Source of the DNA: Diaminobutyricimonas sp. LJ205
GTDB lineage: Bacteria > Actinomycetota > Actinomycetes > Actinomycetales > Microbacteriaceae
Length of the DNA stretch: 64,000 bases
Reading direction: 5' to 3'
Assembly (NCBI RefSeq): GCF_009755725.1
Contig: NZ_CP046619.1
Location: 2,604,001 to 2,668,000, forward strand
In this document: positions 1 through 8,988 of the stretch, piece after piece
Layout of the letters: each line of letters begins with the position of its first letter
Position numbering within the stretch: the stretch's first letter is position 1
Made by a program: the position numbers and the translations under genes
The notes under the pieces: generated by a model
What the model saw: only the letters and a program-made list of their open reading frames with translations
What the model was told of the DNA's origin: nothing
Databases searched by the model: none

Positions 1-127
1 TGTAGACGGCGACCGATCGGATGCCGAGGCGCCTGAGCGTGCGGATCACCCGGCAGGCGATCTCTCCCCGGTTGGCGACGAGCACCGTGGTGAACATGGC
101 TGCGGTGGACATGGCTGCGGTGGACAT
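1..127 (-). CDS. biotin carboxylase subunit of acyl-CoA carboxylase, N-terminus only
   Basis: Only the first ~42 codons are present; the gene runs off the left edge. The translated start contains [18 protein letters not shown], the characteristic N-terminus of biotin carboxylase/ATP-grasp subunits of acetyl-, propionyl- and methylcrotonyl-CoA carboxylases, which carboxylate biotin with ATP and bicarbonate. It follows the carboxyltransferase beta gene by 5 nt on the same strand, so it is probably the alpha subunit of the same enzyme. Three in-frame ATG codons (at 127, 112 and 97) arise from a tandem 15-bp repeat, so the true start is ambiguous; the conserved family start lies nearest to the third. 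Confidence 0.85.
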   Translation of the reverse strand, partial: MSTAAMSTAAMFTTVLVANRGEIACRVIRTLRRLGIRSVAVY

Positions 128-132
128 AGCGG

Positions 133-1734
133 TCACATCCGGAACAGGCCGAAGCCGGGCTCGGGCATCGGGGTGCGGGCACACAGGTCGAGGGCGAGGC
201 CAAGCACAGTGCGGGTGTCGGCCGGATCGATGATGCCGTCGTCCCAGAGCCGGGCCGTCGAATAATACGGACTGCCCTGGCTCTCGTATTGCTCGCGGAT
301 CGGGTTCTGGAAGGCCTCTTCGTCCTCATCCGACCAGGTTTCGCCCGCGGCATCCAGCTGGTCCCGCTTGATCGTGGCGAGCACCGATGCGGCCTGCCGT
401 CCGCCCATCACGGAGATCCGCGCGGCCGGCCACATCCACAGGAATCGCGGCGAATAGGCACGGCCGCACATCGAGTAGTTGCCGGCGCCGAAGGACCCGC
501 CGATCACCACGGTCAGCTTCGGAACCCGGGTCGTGGCGACGGCGGTGACCATCTTCGCGCCGTGCTTGGCGATGCCGCCGGCCTCGTAGTCACGGCCGAC
601 CATGAAGCCGGAGATGTTCTGCAGGAACAGCAGCGGGATGCCGCGCTGGTCGCACAGTTCGATGAAGTGCGCGCCCTTCTGCGCCGACTCGCTGAACAGC
701 ACGCCGTTGTTGGCGACGATGCCGATCGGGTGCCCGTGCAGTCGCGCGAAACCGGTGACCAGCGTGGCGCCGAACTCGCGCTTGAACTCGTGAAAGTCGC
801 TGCCGTCGACCAGCCGGGCGATCACCTCGCGCACGTCGTACTGTCCCTGCACATCGACCGGAACCACGCCGTACAGCTCTTCGGCGTCATAGGCCGGTGG
901 CCGCGAGGGCTGGATGTCCCAGGCCGGTTCGAGCGGCGGCGGCACGGTGGCGAGGATGTCGCGGACAGTCTCCAGCGCGTGCTCGTCGTTCTCGGCCAAA
1001 TGGTCGACGACGCCGGATGTCTTGGCGTGCAGGTCGCCGCCGCCGAGTTCCTCCGCGGTGACGATCTCACCGATCGCCGCCTTCACGAGCGGTGGCCCGC
1101 CGAGGAAGATCGTGCCCTGGTTCTTCACGATCACCGTCTCGTCGCTCATCGCCGGAACATAGGCGCCGCCTGCGGTGCACGAACCCAGTACGGCAGCGAT
1201 CTGCGGGATGCGTTCGGCAGACATCCGCGCCTGATTGTAGAAAATCCGGCCGAAGTGCCCCCGGTCGGGGAACACCTCGTCCTGCATGGGCAGGAAGGCG
1301 CCGCCGGAGTCGACCAGGTAGACGCAGGGAAGCCGGTTCTCGAGCGCCACCTGCTGCGCGCGCAGGTGCTTCTTCACCGTCATCGGATAGTAGGTGCCGC
1401 CCTTCACGGTGGCGTCGTTGGAGATCACCAGGACCGGGCGCCCGTGCACCTGGCCGACGCCGGCGATCACGCCAGCCGCCGGCGTCTCGCCGTCGTACAT
1501 GCCGTCGGCCGCGAGCGGGGCGAGTTCCAGGAATGGGCTGCCCTCATCGAGCAGCCGGTCGATGCGGTCGCGGGGCAGCAGCTTTCCGCGGGCGACATGC
1601 CGGTCGCGGGAGCGTTCCGGTCCGCCGAGTGAGGCCTGCCGCATCCGTTCCCGGAGCTCCGTGACCAGAGCGCGCTGATCCTCGTCGTTCCGCAGGAAGG
1701 CGGCATCCGACCGGTTGATCGCAGTCTGCAGCAT
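133..1734 (-). CDS. methylcrotonyl-CoA carboxylase-type carboxyltransferase (beta) subunit
   Basis: A 533-aa acyl-CoA carboxyltransferase. The two crotonase-fold halves are visible: the N half has the [20 protein letters not shown] and [14 protein letters not shown] segments, the C half has [20 protein letters not shown] and [19 protein letters not shown]. These match the methylcrotonyl/geranyl-CoA carboxylase beta family more than propionyl-CoA carboxylase. The expected reaction is transfer of carboxyl from biotin to methylcrotonyl-CoA in leucine catabolism. It is followed 5 nt later by the biotin carboxylase gene and is divergent from a TetR gene, with paired operator-like palindromes between them. 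Substrate is inferred from family resemblance; a related acyl-CoA cannot be excluded. Confidence 0.88.
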   Translation of the reverse strand: MLQTAINRSDAAFLRNDEDQRALVTELRERMRQASLGGPERSRDRHVARGKLLPRDRIDRLLDEGSPFLELAPLAADGMYDGETPAAGVIAGVGQVHGRPVLVISNDATVKGGTYYPMTVKKHLRAQQVALENRLPCVYLVDSGGAFLPMQDEVFPDRGHFGRIFYNQARMSAERIPQIAAVLGSCTAGGAYVPAMSDETVIVKNQGTIFLGGPPLVKAAIGEIVTAEELGGGDLHAKTSGVVDHLAENDEHALETVRDILATVPPPLEPAWDIQPSRPPAYDAEELYGVVPVDVQGQYDVREVIARLVDGSDFHEFKREFGATLVTGFARLHGHPIGIVANNGVLFSESAQKGAHFIELCDQRGIPLLFLQNISGFMVGRDYEAGGIAKHGAKMVTAVATTRVPKLTVVIGGSFGAGNYSMCGRAYSPRFLWMWPAARISVMGGRQAASVLATIKRDQLDAAGETWSDEDEEAFQNPIREQYESQGSPYYSTARLWDDGIIDPADTRTVLGLALDLCARTPMPEPGFGLFRM

Positions 1735-1752
1735 GTGTCTCCATCGACAGTC

Positions 1753-1810
1753 GGTTAATGCTTGTTAACCCGAATTCAGGTTAGTCAGCATTAACTGAAA
1801 TGTCTATAGT
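1753..1810. promoter_or_regulatory. divergent promoter with two TetR operator-like palindromes
   Basis: The 82-bp gap between the carboxylase gene and the TetR gene contains GTTAATGCTTGTTAAC (1754-1769, flanked by G and C that extend the symmetry) and GTTAGTCAGCATTAAC (1780-1795), two related imperfect palindromes in opposite order, as expected for a TetR-family operator. A TATAGT -10 hexamer lies at 1805-1810 for the rightward gene, which would put transcription start at or next to the ATG at 1817, giving a nearly leaderless mRNA. Binding is inferred. Confidence 0.5.
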
Positions 1811-1816
1811 GAAGGG

Positions 1817-2419
1817 ATGCCGCAGCCCACCCCCACCACCATGCGCAGCCAGGCCAAGGCCAACCGTCGCGCCGCGCTGCTCACCGCGGCGGCCGGATTG
1901 TTCGCCGAGCGCGGGTTCAACGGCGTCTCGATCGAGGAGCTCGGCACCGCCAGCGGCGTGACCGGACCGGCGGTCTACCGGCACTTCAGCGGCAAGCAGG
2001 CAGTGCTCGCGGCGCTGCTGGTCGGGGTCAGCCGCACGCTGCTCGAGGGCGGGCAGGCGGTGGTCGACGCCGCGCCGGATGCGGCGGCCGCGCTCGAGGG
2101 ACTCGTTGCCTTTCACGTGCGGTTCGCACTGTCGAACCGGGACGTGATCCGCGTGCAGGACCGGGACCTGGACAGTCTGGAGGCCCCCGACCGGCACACC
2201 GTGCGTACCCTGCAGCGGCGATACGTCGAGCTCTGGGTCGGGGTGCTGGAGCGGCTCGGTGGCTCCACCGCTGGTGAGGATGCCGCGCTGCTGCGGATTC
2301 GGGCGCAGGCGGTGTTCGGCCTGATCAACTCCACCCCGCACAGTGTGCGCGGCGGGGTCGATGAGGAGTCGGTGCGCGCCCTGCTCGAGCGGATCGCACT
2401 CGCGGCGCTCACGGCCTGA
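1817..2419 (+). CDS. TetR/AcrR family transcriptional regulator, likely controls the carboxylase genes
   Basis: A 200-aa one-domain-plus-ligand-domain repressor. Residues ~15-60 form the TetR helix-turn-helix (AAGLFAERGFNGVSIEELG, followed by GPAVYRHFSGKQAVLAALL); the remainder is a helical ligand-binding domain without obvious identity. The only rightward gene in this region, it is divergent from the carboxylase operon, so a local repressor of branched-chain acyl-CoA breakdown is the simplest reading (inference). ATG 1817 has GAAGGG immediately upstream, too close for a normal ribosome site; ATG 1841 is an in-frame alternative. The downstream gap begins with interspersed-repeat sequence. Confidence 0.88.
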   Translation: MPQPTPTTMRSQAKANRRAALLTAAAGLFAERGFNGVSIEELGTASGVTGPAVYRHFSGKQAVLAALLVGVSRTLLEGGQAVVDAAPDAAAALEGLVAFHVRFALSNRDVIRVQDRDLDSLEAPDRHTVRTLQRRYVELWVGVLERLGGSTAGEDAALLRIRAQAVFGLINSTPHSVRGGVDEESVRALLERIALAALTA

Positions 2420-2470
2420 GACGCCCGCTCGCTGGGCGAGCCCCACTCTCCGTTGGTCGAGCCTGCTCTT

Positions 2471-2750
2471 CCGCTGGTCGAGCCTGCCGAGACCCCGCTC
2501 GGGCGGACTTCAGTCTCTCGGGAGGACGTTTTCGCCGATTTGATCCTCCCGAACCGGCGTTCTCCTCCGGTCGTGACAGGCGCGGCGGACTTGTCCCCGC
2601 TCCTGACCACAACGGGCATCGCCGGAATGATGGAGTTTTTCACCAATGTGCACGAAATGGCGGAGTTCTTCTCCTGCACTTTCAAAAAACTCCGCCATAT
2701 CGGCCGTCAGACTCGCCATGTGCCGGGGTCTCGGCAGGCTCGACCAGCGG
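2471..2750. repeat. MITE-like element with perfect 27-bp inverted ends in a convergent gap
   Basis: The non-coding gap 2420-2784 holds a 280-bp unit bounded by perfect inverted repeats at 2471-2497 and 2724-2750, each containing GGTCGAGCCTGCCGAGACC. A degenerate extra half copy lies at 2451-2470. Inside are two more hairpins: 9-bp arms at 2518-2526 and 2544-2552, and 11-bp arms at 2657-2667 and 2688-2698 (ATGGCGGAGTT and its complement). No protein is encoded. It sits between convergent genes, so it may also act as a bidirectional terminator; no target-site duplication was identified. Confidence 0.7.
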
Positions 2751-2784
2751 ATGTGGCGGCCGCTCACCTCGCCCACCGGATCGG

Positions 2785-4299
2785 TCACACCATCGTCAGT
2801 ACCATCGCGGGGTCGGCGAGGATCGCACCGACATCCGCCAGGAAGCGCGATCCCTGCTCGCCGTCCACCAGCCGGTGGTCGAACGACAGGGTGAGCGTCA
2901 TCACACTCCGCAGCGCGATCTCGCCGCGGTGCTCCCACGGCTGACGCCGCACGGCGCCGATCGCCAGAATCGCGGCCTCTCCCGGGTTCAGGATCGGCAG
3001 ACCCGAGTCCACTCCGAGGACCCCCACATTGGTGATCGTGAGCGTGCCGCCACGCAGGTGCTCGGGGCTCGCCTTGCCGGAGCGCGCCGTCTCAACGAGC
3101 TCGCCGATCGCACGCGCCATGTCGGGCAGGGTGAGCCTGTGCGCGTCCTTGATGTTCGGAACGATCAGTCCGCGCGGGGTCGCCGCCGCAATCCCGAGGT
3201 TCACGTAATGGTGCTCGACGATCTCCTGCGCCTTGTCGTCCCAGCGGCCGTTCACCGAAGGGTTTCGCCCGACCGCGATGCAGACCGCCTTGGCGACTGC
3301 GGTCAGGATGGTGAATCGGATGCCAGTGAACTCGCGCTTGCCCGAGAGCGTCTCGATCAGTTCGAGAGTTGGCGTCACGTCTACGGTCAGCTGGGCTGCC
3401 GCGTGCGGAGCCGTGAACGCACTCTGCACCATCGCCGCGGCGGTGGCCTTGCGCACACCGGCGATCGGAGTGCGCGACTCGCGCTCGCCTCCTCCGCCGG
3501 CGTCGGCCCCGCGAAGCTCACCCACACCGCGGGTCGCTCCCCCAGCGCTGGACGCTTCCCCACCGCCGGTCGAGCCCGTCGAGACCCCGCTGGCCGCGCG
3601 GTCGACGTCTTCCCGGGTGATGAGTCCGGCTTCTCCGGTGCCGATGATGGTGGTGAGGTCGATGCCCAGGTCGCGGGCGTGCTTGCGGACTGGCGGGGTG
3701 GAGCGTGGTGCTTCGGTGGGGGTCTCGGAAGGCTCGACCGGCGACGTTTGGGTCTCGGCAGGCTCGACCAACGGGGGCTGGGTCTCGGCAGGCTCGACCG
3801 GCGGGCGTTGCTCGACCAGCGGGCGCTGCTCATCCTGCGGAGGCTGCTCGTCCAGCGAGGACGAACCGCGCCTCGCCCGACGCTGCGGACGAGCTCCGGA
3901 GGCGACTGCCGGTCCGTAGCCGACGAGCACCGGTTCACGTTGCGGCGTTGCGGCCTCGTCCGACTCCCCCTCGACGACAGCTGGGGACTCAGCGGGCGAC
4001 TCCGCCGCTGCCTCCGCCGCCGGCTCCCCCTCCGCTGCCGCCGCGGCCGCAGCATCCGCCACCTCGAACGCGACGATCGGGGACCCGACCGTCACCGTGG
4101 TCCCCGGCTCGGCATACAGCTTGCTGACCACTCCGGCGAACGGCGATGGCAACTCGACAAGGGCCTTCGCGGTCTCGACTTCGGCGATGATCTGGTTCAG
4201 TTCGACCGTGTCGCCGACATCCACCTTCCAGGCAACCAGCTCGGACTCGGTGAGACCCTCACCCAAATCCGGGAGTGCGAAGTCGCGGTTGGCGGTCAT
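2785..4299 (-). CDS. 2-oxo acid dehydrogenase E2 component (dihydrolipoamide acyltransferase)
   Basis: A 504-aa E2 subunit carrying acyl groups on lipoamide to CoA. One lipoyl domain (~8-80, lipoyl Lys45 in ETAKA), a long Pro/Glu/Ala-rich linker, a peripheral subunit-binding domain (VRKHARDLGIDL...GLITREDV), a second linker, and the catalytic domain ending with SFDHRLVDG, which holds the active-site His and Asp. ATG 4299 overlaps the E1beta stop by 4 nt (ATGA). The linkers contain several in-frame copies of the GGTCGAGCCTGCCGAGACC repeat in both orientations, encoding VEPAET and GVSTGSTG segments. Context with MCC suggests the branched-chain complex rather than pyruvate dehydrogenase; no E3 gene is present here. 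Confidence 0.9.
   Translation of the reverse strand: MTANRDFALPDLGEGLTESELVAWKVDVGDTVELNQIIAEVETAKALVELPSPFAGVVSKLYAEPGTTVTVGSPIVAFEVADAAAAAAAEGEPAAEAAAESPAESPAVVEGESDEAATPQREPVLVGYGPAVASGARPQRRARRGSSSLDEQPPQDEQRPLVEQRPPVEPAETQPPLVEPAETQTSPVEPSETPTEAPRSTPPVRKHARDLGIDLTTIIGTGEAGLITREDVDRAASGVSTGSTGGGEASSAGGATRGVGELRGADAGGGGERESRTPIAGVRKATAAAMVQSAFTAPHAAAQLTVDVTPTLELIETLSGKREFTGIRFTILTAVAKAVCIAVGRNPSVNGRWDDKAQEIVEHHYVNLGIAAATPRGLIVPNIKDAHRLTLPDMARAIGELVETARSGKASPEHLRGGTLTITNVGVLGVDSGLPILNPGEAAILAIGAVRRQPWEHRGEIALRSVMTLTLSFDHRLVDGEQGSRFLADVGAILADPAMVLTMV
3568..3588. repeat. interspersed repeat copy inside the E2 gene (second linker)
   Basis: GGTCGAGCCCGTCGAGACC in the orientation opposite to the upstream array. 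Read on the coding strand it gives GVSTGSTG, just after the subunit-binding domain. It matches the intergenic repeat family seen at 2471, 2724, 13099 and 25152. Confidence 0.75.
3720..3825. repeat. 30-bp tandem array of the interspersed repeat inside the E2 linker
   Basis: Three copies of GGTCTCGGCAGGCTCGACC (first copy with one change) begin at 3721, 3751 and 3781, exactly 30 bp apart, followed by a partial copy near 3811. On the coding strand they encode VEPSET, VEPAET and VEPAET between the lipoyl and subunit-binding domains, keeping the frame open. Confidence 0.8.
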
Positions 4300-5336
4300 C
4301 GGGTCTCCTTCCAGCCGGTGAGCGAGTTCGGGCGGCGCAGCACTCGGTCGACGGCGTCCAGAATGCGGTCTAGGTCGGGCTGGAAGTACTCCTCCAGCGC
4401 CGCCGGCGGATACGGGGTATCGAAGCCGGTCACGCGGGCGGGCGCATGGTCGAGCCAGTCGAAGCACCGTTCGGTGATGCTCGCGGCGATCTCCGCGCCG
4501 ATTCCGGCGAACTGCTGCGCCTCGTGCGTGATCACCAGCCGGCCGGTCTTGCGTACCGACCGCTCGAGCGTGGCGAAGTCGATCGGCGACAGCGAACGCA
4601 GGTCGATGACCTCGATCGAGACACCGTCGGCCTGGGCGGCGATCGCTGCGTCGAGCGCGGTCGGCACCAGCGCGCCGTGCGCGACCAGGGTGACATCCGT
4701 TCCCTCGGCGGCGATGCGGGCGGTCTCCAGATCGCCGGATGCCGCCTCGTCCACCTCGCCCTTCATCCAGTAGCGCCGCTTGGGCTCGAAGAACAGCACC
4801 GGGTCGTCCGACGCGATCGCCAGCCGGATCATCGTGTGCGCGTCCTGCGGTGTTGCCGGGCTGATCACCCGCAGCCCGGAGGTGTGCACGAAGTACGCCT
4901 CGGGCGACTCGGAGTGATGCTCGACCGCGCCGATTCCTCCGCCATAGGGCACCCGGATGGTGATCGGCATCTTCACCGCACCCTGCGTGCGGTAGTGGAG
5001 TTTGGCCACCTGGGTGACGATCTGGTCGAAAGCCGGGTAGATGAAACCGTCGAACTGGATCTCGCATACCGGCCGGTAGCCGCGGTACGCCAGGCCGACG
5101 GCGGTGCCGATGATGCCGGATTCGGCGAGCGGGGCATCCATCACCCGGTCGGCTCCGAACTCGGCCTGCAGCCCGTCGGTGACCCGGAACACTCCACCGA
5201 GCTGGCCGATGTCCTCGCCGAACAGCACGACCTTCGGGTCATCCTGCAGGGCGTGCCGCAGCCCGCTGTTGATTGCCTGGGCGAGCGACCGCGTGCTTTT
5301 CTGCGTCGACGTGGCGGTATCAGCCTGCTGCAGCAT
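4296..5336 (-). CDS. 2-oxo acid dehydrogenase E1 component, beta subunit
   Basis: A 346-aa transketolase-like subunit. Recognisable segments are VVLFGEDIGQLGGVFRVTDGL, DAPLAESGIIGTAVGLAYRG, and the IRVPYGGGIGAVEHHSESPEAYF motif typical of E1beta, with a C-terminal swivel domain. With E1alpha it decarboxylates the 2-oxo acid using thiamine diphosphate. ATG 5336 overlaps the E1alpha stop by 1 nt (TGATG) and the gene ends overlapping the E2 start by 4 nt, so all three are co-translated. An upstream-extended open frame lacks family similarity and was not used. Confidence 0.93.
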   Translation of the reverse strand: MLQQADTATSTQKSTRSLAQAINSGLRHALQDDPKVVLFGEDIGQLGGVFRVTDGLQAEFGADRVMDAPLAESGIIGTAVGLAYRGYRPVCEIQFDGFIYPAFDQIVTQVAKLHYRTQGAVKMPITIRVPYGGGIGAVEHHSESPEAYFVHTSGLRVISPATPQDAHTMIRLAIASDDPVLFFEPKRRYWMKGEVDEAASGDLETARIAAEGTDVTLVAHGALVPTALDAAIAAQADGVSIEVIDLRSLSPIDFATLERSVRKTGRLVITHEAQQFAGIGAEIAASITERCFDWLDHAPARVTGFDTPYPPAALEEYFQPDLDRILDAVDRVLRRPNSLTGWKETR

Positions 5337-6454
5337 CAGGCCTCCCCGTCGAACTGGCCGAGGTAGGCGGCGTACTGGCTCTTCTGCCGCTCGAGCCATG
5401 AGTTCGGGGTCGCGTAGACGTTGTCGAAGACGCTCAACGGTTCCGGCGACTCGAGCGCGAGGCATCCGGAGCGGAGTTGCTCGGCTGCCACGTCGGCGCG
5501 CTCCTTCGCGCGCTCCTCGAATCCGGTGACCCCCTTGGCCTCGAGCAACGCACCCAGCCGGGTGATCGGATCCCGGGTCTGCCATTCGGCGAGATCGGCG
5601 GTGTCCCGGTAGCGGGTGGGGTCGTCGGAGGTCGTGTGCGGGCCCATTCGATAGGTGACCGCCTCGATGAAGCTCGGCCCGTCACCGCGCCGGGCGCGAT
5701 CGAGCGCGACCCGGGTCGCCGCCAGCACGGCCAGCACGTCGTTGCCGTCCACGCGGATGCTCGGGATGCCGAAGCCCGGCGCGCGGTCGGCGATCGGTCG
5801 CCGTGCCTGCAGGCCGACCGGCTCGGAGATCGCCCACTGGTTGTTCTGGCAGAAGAACACCACCGGCGCCTGGAAGCTCGCGGCAAACACCATCGCCTCG
5901 CTGACATCACCCTGGCTGGTGGCGCCGTCGCCGAAGTAGGCGATCGTCGCGGAGTCGACGCCGTCCTTGACGCAGCCGAGCGCGTAGCCGGTGGCGTGCA
6001 GCGTCTGTGCGCCGATGATGATGGCCGGCGTGGCCATGTTGATGCTGTACGGGTCCCAGCCGGAGTTCGACGATCCGCGCCACATGCGCAGCAAGTCGGT
6101 CAGGTCCACGCCGCGGCACCAGGCGACCCCGTGCTCGCGGTAGGAGCTGAAGACGAAGTCATCCGATCGAAGCGCCCGGGCGGAACCGACCTGGGCGGCT
6201 TCCTGGCCCAACAGCGGCGGCCAGAGTCCCAGCTGTCCCTGCCGTTGCAGGGCGATCCCCTCGGTGTCGATGCGGCGGATGACGACGAGATCCTCGTAGA
6301 ACGTCATCAGCGCTTCATCGGTGACGTCGTCGACCCATGGGTCGTACGTCGGATTCGGCACCCGTTCACCTGCGGGCGTCAGGAGCTGAACGACATCGTC
6401 GCTCCCGTGCAGGTTGTCGGGCGTGCGGATATCACGTGAAACAGTTGTAGGCAC
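5336..6454 (-). CDS. 2-oxo acid dehydrogenase E1 component, alpha subunit
   Basis: A 372-aa thiamine-diphosphate enzyme. The cofactor motif runs from GDG (175-177) through FFCQNN (NN at 204-205); the phosphorylation-loop-like TYRMGPHTTSDDPTRYR lies near residue 280. First gene of the E1alpha-E1beta-E2 operon. GTG 6454 is the start, with MPTTVSRD as N-terminus. The family includes both pyruvate and branched-chain 2-oxo acid dehydrogenases; the sequence plus adjacent methylcrotonyl-CoA carboxylase favours the branched-chain role, but this is inference. Confidence 0.92.
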   Translation of the reverse strand: MPTTVSRDIRTPDNLHGSDDVVQLLTPAGERVPNPTYDPWVDDVTDEALMTFYEDLVVIRRIDTEGIALQRQGQLGLWPPLLGQEAAQVGSARALRSDDFVFSSYREHGVAWCRGVDLTDLLRMWRGSSNSGWDPYSINMATPAIIIGAQTLHATGYALGCVKDGVDSATIAYFGDGATSQGDVSEAMVFAASFQAPVVFFCQNNQWAISEPVGLQARRPIADRAPGFGIPSIRVDGNDVLAVLAATRVALDRARRGDGPSFIEAVTYRMGPHTTSDDPTRYRDTADLAEWQTRDPITRLGALLEAKGVTGFEERAKERADVAAEQLRSGCLALESPEPLSVFDNVYATPNSWLERQKSQYAAYLGQFDGEA

Positions 6455-6529
6455 CGTTGTCTCCCACTGTCAAAGCGCCGCCGCTTGTGGCCGCGGATCG
6501 CTCCCCAGCTCCGTTGCTGGGTTAGTGGA

Positions 6530-6559
6530 AGGTTACGCCGCGCAGTCGAGAAGTGACAA
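6530..6559 (-). promoter_or_regulatory. candidate promoter of the E1alpha-E1beta-E2 operon
   Basis: On the minus strand TTGTCA (6554-6559) and TAACCT (6530-6535) are separated by 18 nt, about 75 nt upstream of the GTG start. A small hairpin CCCAGC/GCTGGG at 6504-6521 lies between it and the gene; it could be leader structure or part of the glmM 3' end. Confidence 0.4.
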
Positions 6560-6573
6560 CCGGCCGCGCGGGG

Positions 6574-7935
6574 CTACAGTGAAAGACGCTCGCGGACGAC
6601 GTCGGCCAGGCCGTTCGCGATGCGATCGGCAGTCGACTGCTCGGTCGCTTCGACCATGACCCGGACCATCGGCTCGGTTCCCGAGGGACGCAGCAGCACC
6701 CGGCCGGTGTCGCCCAGTTCAGCTGATGCCTCGGCCACCGCCTGGGCAACGGATTCGTCCGCGCCCAAACCGTGATGGTTGACGCCGCGCACGTTAACGA
6801 GAACCTGCGGGAGGACGGTCATCACCGACGCGAGTTCGGCGAGCGACTTGCCGGTGCGCGCCATCTCGGCCACCAGGTGCAGGCCGGTCAGGATGCCGTC
6901 GCCGGTGGTGGCGAACTCGGTCATGATCACGTGCCCGGACTGCTCACCGCCGAGCGACAGGTTGTGCTCGTTGAGGTCCTCGAGCACGTACCGGTCGCCG
7001 ACCTTGGTCTCGCGAACGGTGATGCCGTTCGCGGCCATGGCGCGGCGCAGGCCGAGGTTGCTCATCACGGTGGCGACGAGCGTGTTGTCGTTCAGGTGAC
7101 CGCGCTCGGCCATGGCGATGGCGAGGATGGCCATGATCTGGTCGCCGTCGACGATCTTGCCGTCAGCGTCCACGGCGAGGCAGCGGTCGGCGTCGCCGTC
7201 GTGGGCGATGCCGACGTCGGCGCCGTGTTTGAGCACGGCTGCGGCGAGGTTGTCGAGGTGGGTGGAGCCCACTCCGTCGTTGATGTTCATGCCGTCGGGA
7301 TCGGCGCCGATCACGGTGACGCGAGCGCCGGCATCCGTGAACACCTGGGGCGAGATCCCGGCGGCCGCGCCGTGGGCGCAGTCGAGCACGACGTGGATGC
7401 CGTCGAGCCGGTGCGGCAGGCTGCCCAGCAGGTGCACGACGTAGCGGTCTTCCGCGTCGGCGAAGCGCCGGATGCGGCCGACTCCAGCGCCGGTCGGGGC
7501 GAGTTTCTCGGCCGCCATGGCGGCTTCAATGCGGTCCTCGACGACGTCGGGAAGCTTGGTGCCGCCGGTCGCGAAGAACTTGATGCCGTTGTCCGGGGCG
7601 GGGTTGTGCGAGGCCGAGATCATCACGCCGAAGTCGGCGCCGATGTCGGCGATCAGGAATGCCGTGGCGGGGGTGGGGATGACTCCGGCATCGAGCACGT
7701 CGACGCCAGAGCTGGCGAGCCCGGCGGAGACCGCGGCGGTGAGGAACTCACCCGACACGCGGGGGTCACGGGCAACGACGGCGATCGGGCGGCGGCCCTG
7801 CGCACGACGTTCTTCGGCCTGCCGGCCCTGGGTGAGGACGACGGCAGCGCCCTGGGCGAGGCCCAGGGCCAGGTCAGCGGTGAGATCACCGTTGGCCAGG
7901 CCCCGGACCCCGTCAGTTCCGAATAATCTCGGCAT
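6574..7935 (-). CDS. glmM: phosphoglucosamine mutase
   Basis: A 453-aa phosphohexomutase converting glucosamine-6-phosphate to glucosamine-1-phosphate for peptidoglycan precursor synthesis. The N-terminus [12 protein letters not shown], the phosphoserine loop ISASHNP (Ser109), the metal loop DGDADR and the C-terminal phosphate-binding [11 protein letters not shown] are all present. Length matches the family. It lies 15 nt downstream of rpsI, the order rplM-rpsI-glmM being usual in Actinobacteria. Confidence 0.96.
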   Translation of the reverse strand: MPRLFGTDGVRGLANGDLTADLALGLAQGAAVVLTQGRQAEERRAQGRRPIAVVARDPRVSGEFLTAAVSAGLASSGVDVLDAGVIPTPATAFLIADIGADFGVMISASHNPAPDNGIKFFATGGTKLPDVVEDRIEAAMAAEKLAPTGAGVGRIRRFADAEDRYVVHLLGSLPHRLDGIHVVLDCAHGAAAGISPQVFTDAGARVTVIGADPDGMNINDGVGSTHLDNLAAAVLKHGADVGIAHDGDADRCLAVDADGKIVDGDQIMAILAIAMAERGHLNDNTLVATVMSNLGLRRAMAANGITVRETKVGDRYVLEDLNEHNLSLGGEQSGHVIMTEFATTGDGILTGLHLVAEMARTGKSLAELASVMTVLPQVLVNVRGVNHHGLGADESVAQAVAEASAELGDTGRVLLRPSGTEPMVRVMVEATEQSTADRIANGLADVVRERLSL

Positions 7936-7950
7936 CTACGCGAGCGGGGA

Positions 7951-8436
7951 TTAGCGCTTCGAGAACTGCGAAGCCTTGCGGGCCTTCTTGAGACCGGCCT
8001 TCTTGCGCTCGATGACGCGCGCGTCACGGGTGAGGAAGCCAGCCTTCTTCAGGGTCGGGCGGTTGTTCTCACGGTCGATCTCGTTCAGCGCACGAGCGAT
8101 CGCGAGACGAAGCGCGCCGGCCTGACCCGAGGGGCCACCACCGGTGATCTTCGCGACGACGTCGTAGCTGCCGAGGAGCTCGAGCACCTTGAACGGGTCG
8201 TTGATCAGCTGCTGGTGCAGCTTGTTCGGGAAGTAGTCCTCGAAAGCACGGCCGTTGACGGTGAAACCACCGTTGCCGGGAACGAGGCGCGCGCGGGCGA
8301 TGGCCTGCTTGCGGCGGCCGACAGCCGCACCTGAGACGTTGAGCACCGCGCGCGGAGCCTTGGGGGCTTCCTCAGCGGGGGTCTCGGTAGTGAAGCTCTC
8401 CGGAGCCTGGTCGATGGAGTCTGCGATCTTCGCCAT
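7951..8436 (-). CDS. rpsI: 30S ribosomal protein S9
   Basis: A 161-aa S9. The core [23 protein letters not shown] is followed by [18 protein letters not shown] and the C-terminal tail [10 protein letters not shown], whose terminal Lys-Arg reaches the P-site tRNA in known ribosomes. About 45 N-terminal residues (rich in Ala, Glu, Pro) precede the core, as in many actinobacterial S9 proteins. ATG 8436; 31 nt downstream of rplM, same transcript. Confidence 0.96.
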   Translation of the reverse strand: MAKIADSIDQAPESFTTETPAEEAPKAPRAVLNVSGAAVGRRKQAIARARLVPGNGGFTVNGRAFEDYFPNKLHQQLINDPFKVLELLGSYDVVAKITGGGPSGQAGALRLAIARALNEIDRENNRPTLKKAGFLTRDARVIERKKAGLKKARKASQFSKR

Positions 8437-8467
8437 GGAAATAATCCTTATTACCTATCCGGCGCGC

Positions 8468-8914
8468 TTACTGGGCGACCTGGTCGAGGGTGTACGTCTT
8501 GGGCTGCTGGGCAGCGTGCGGGTGCTCGGGGCCCGCGTAAACCTTGAGCTTCTTCAGCTGGGCCCGGCCGATCGAGTTCTTCGGCAGCATGCCGCGGACA
8601 GCCTTCTCGACCGTGCGCACGGGGTGCTTCTCGAGCATCTCCGAGTAAGTGGTGGCGGTGAGGCCGCCCGGGTAACCCGAGTGGCGGTACGCCTTCTTCT
8701 GCTCGAGCTTGGAGCCGGTCAGGGCAACCTTGTCGGCGTTGATGATGATGACGAAGTCGCCCATGTCCATGTGCGGAGCAAAGGTCGGCTTGTGCTTGCC
8801 GCGCAGCAGGGCTGCGGTGTGGCTGGCCAGACGGCCGAGCACGACGTCGGCGGCGTCAATGATGACCCATTCGCGCTGGACGTCAGCGGGCTTGGGGCTA
8901 AAGGTGCGCGTCAC
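8468..8914 (-). CDS. rplM: 50S ribosomal protein L13
   Basis: A 148-aa L13, the usual length. GTG 8914 is chosen because [15 protein letters not shown] is the family N-terminus and GAGAAAG lies 11 nt upstream; an open frame extending ~40 codons upstream has no family match. Core segments include [20 protein letters not shown] and the AVRGMLPKN motif. Heads the rplM-rpsI(-glmM) operon with a well-formed promoter 130 nt upstream. Confidence 0.95.
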   Translation of the reverse strand: MTRTFSPKPADVQREWVIIDAADVVLGRLASHTAALLRGKHKPTFAPHMDMGDFVIIINADKVALTGSKLEQKKAYRHSGYPGGLTATTYSEMLEKHPVRTVEKAVRGMLPKNSIGRAQLKKLKVYAGPEHPHAAQQPKTYTLDQVAQ

Positions 8915-8968
8915 TGTAGTGGCTGCTTTCTCTATCGAACGGAGGTGTTCGTGAATCCCACTCCGGGT

Positions 8969-8988
8969 GTGTTCTGTGAGGAGAACAC
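8969..8988 (-). promoter_or_regulatory. hairpin in the rplM leader
   Basis: Perfect 7-bp stem GTGTTCT/AGAACAC with 6-nt loop, within the ~125-nt 5' leader between the promoter and the rplM start. Could be an autoregulatory or stability element; no function is shown. Confidence 0.3.

Noticed and set aside
2657-2698. Hairpin as the intrinsic terminator of the E2 gene
   Set aside because: The arms pair well but no T-run follows on the minus strand; it is better described as an internal part of the repeat element.
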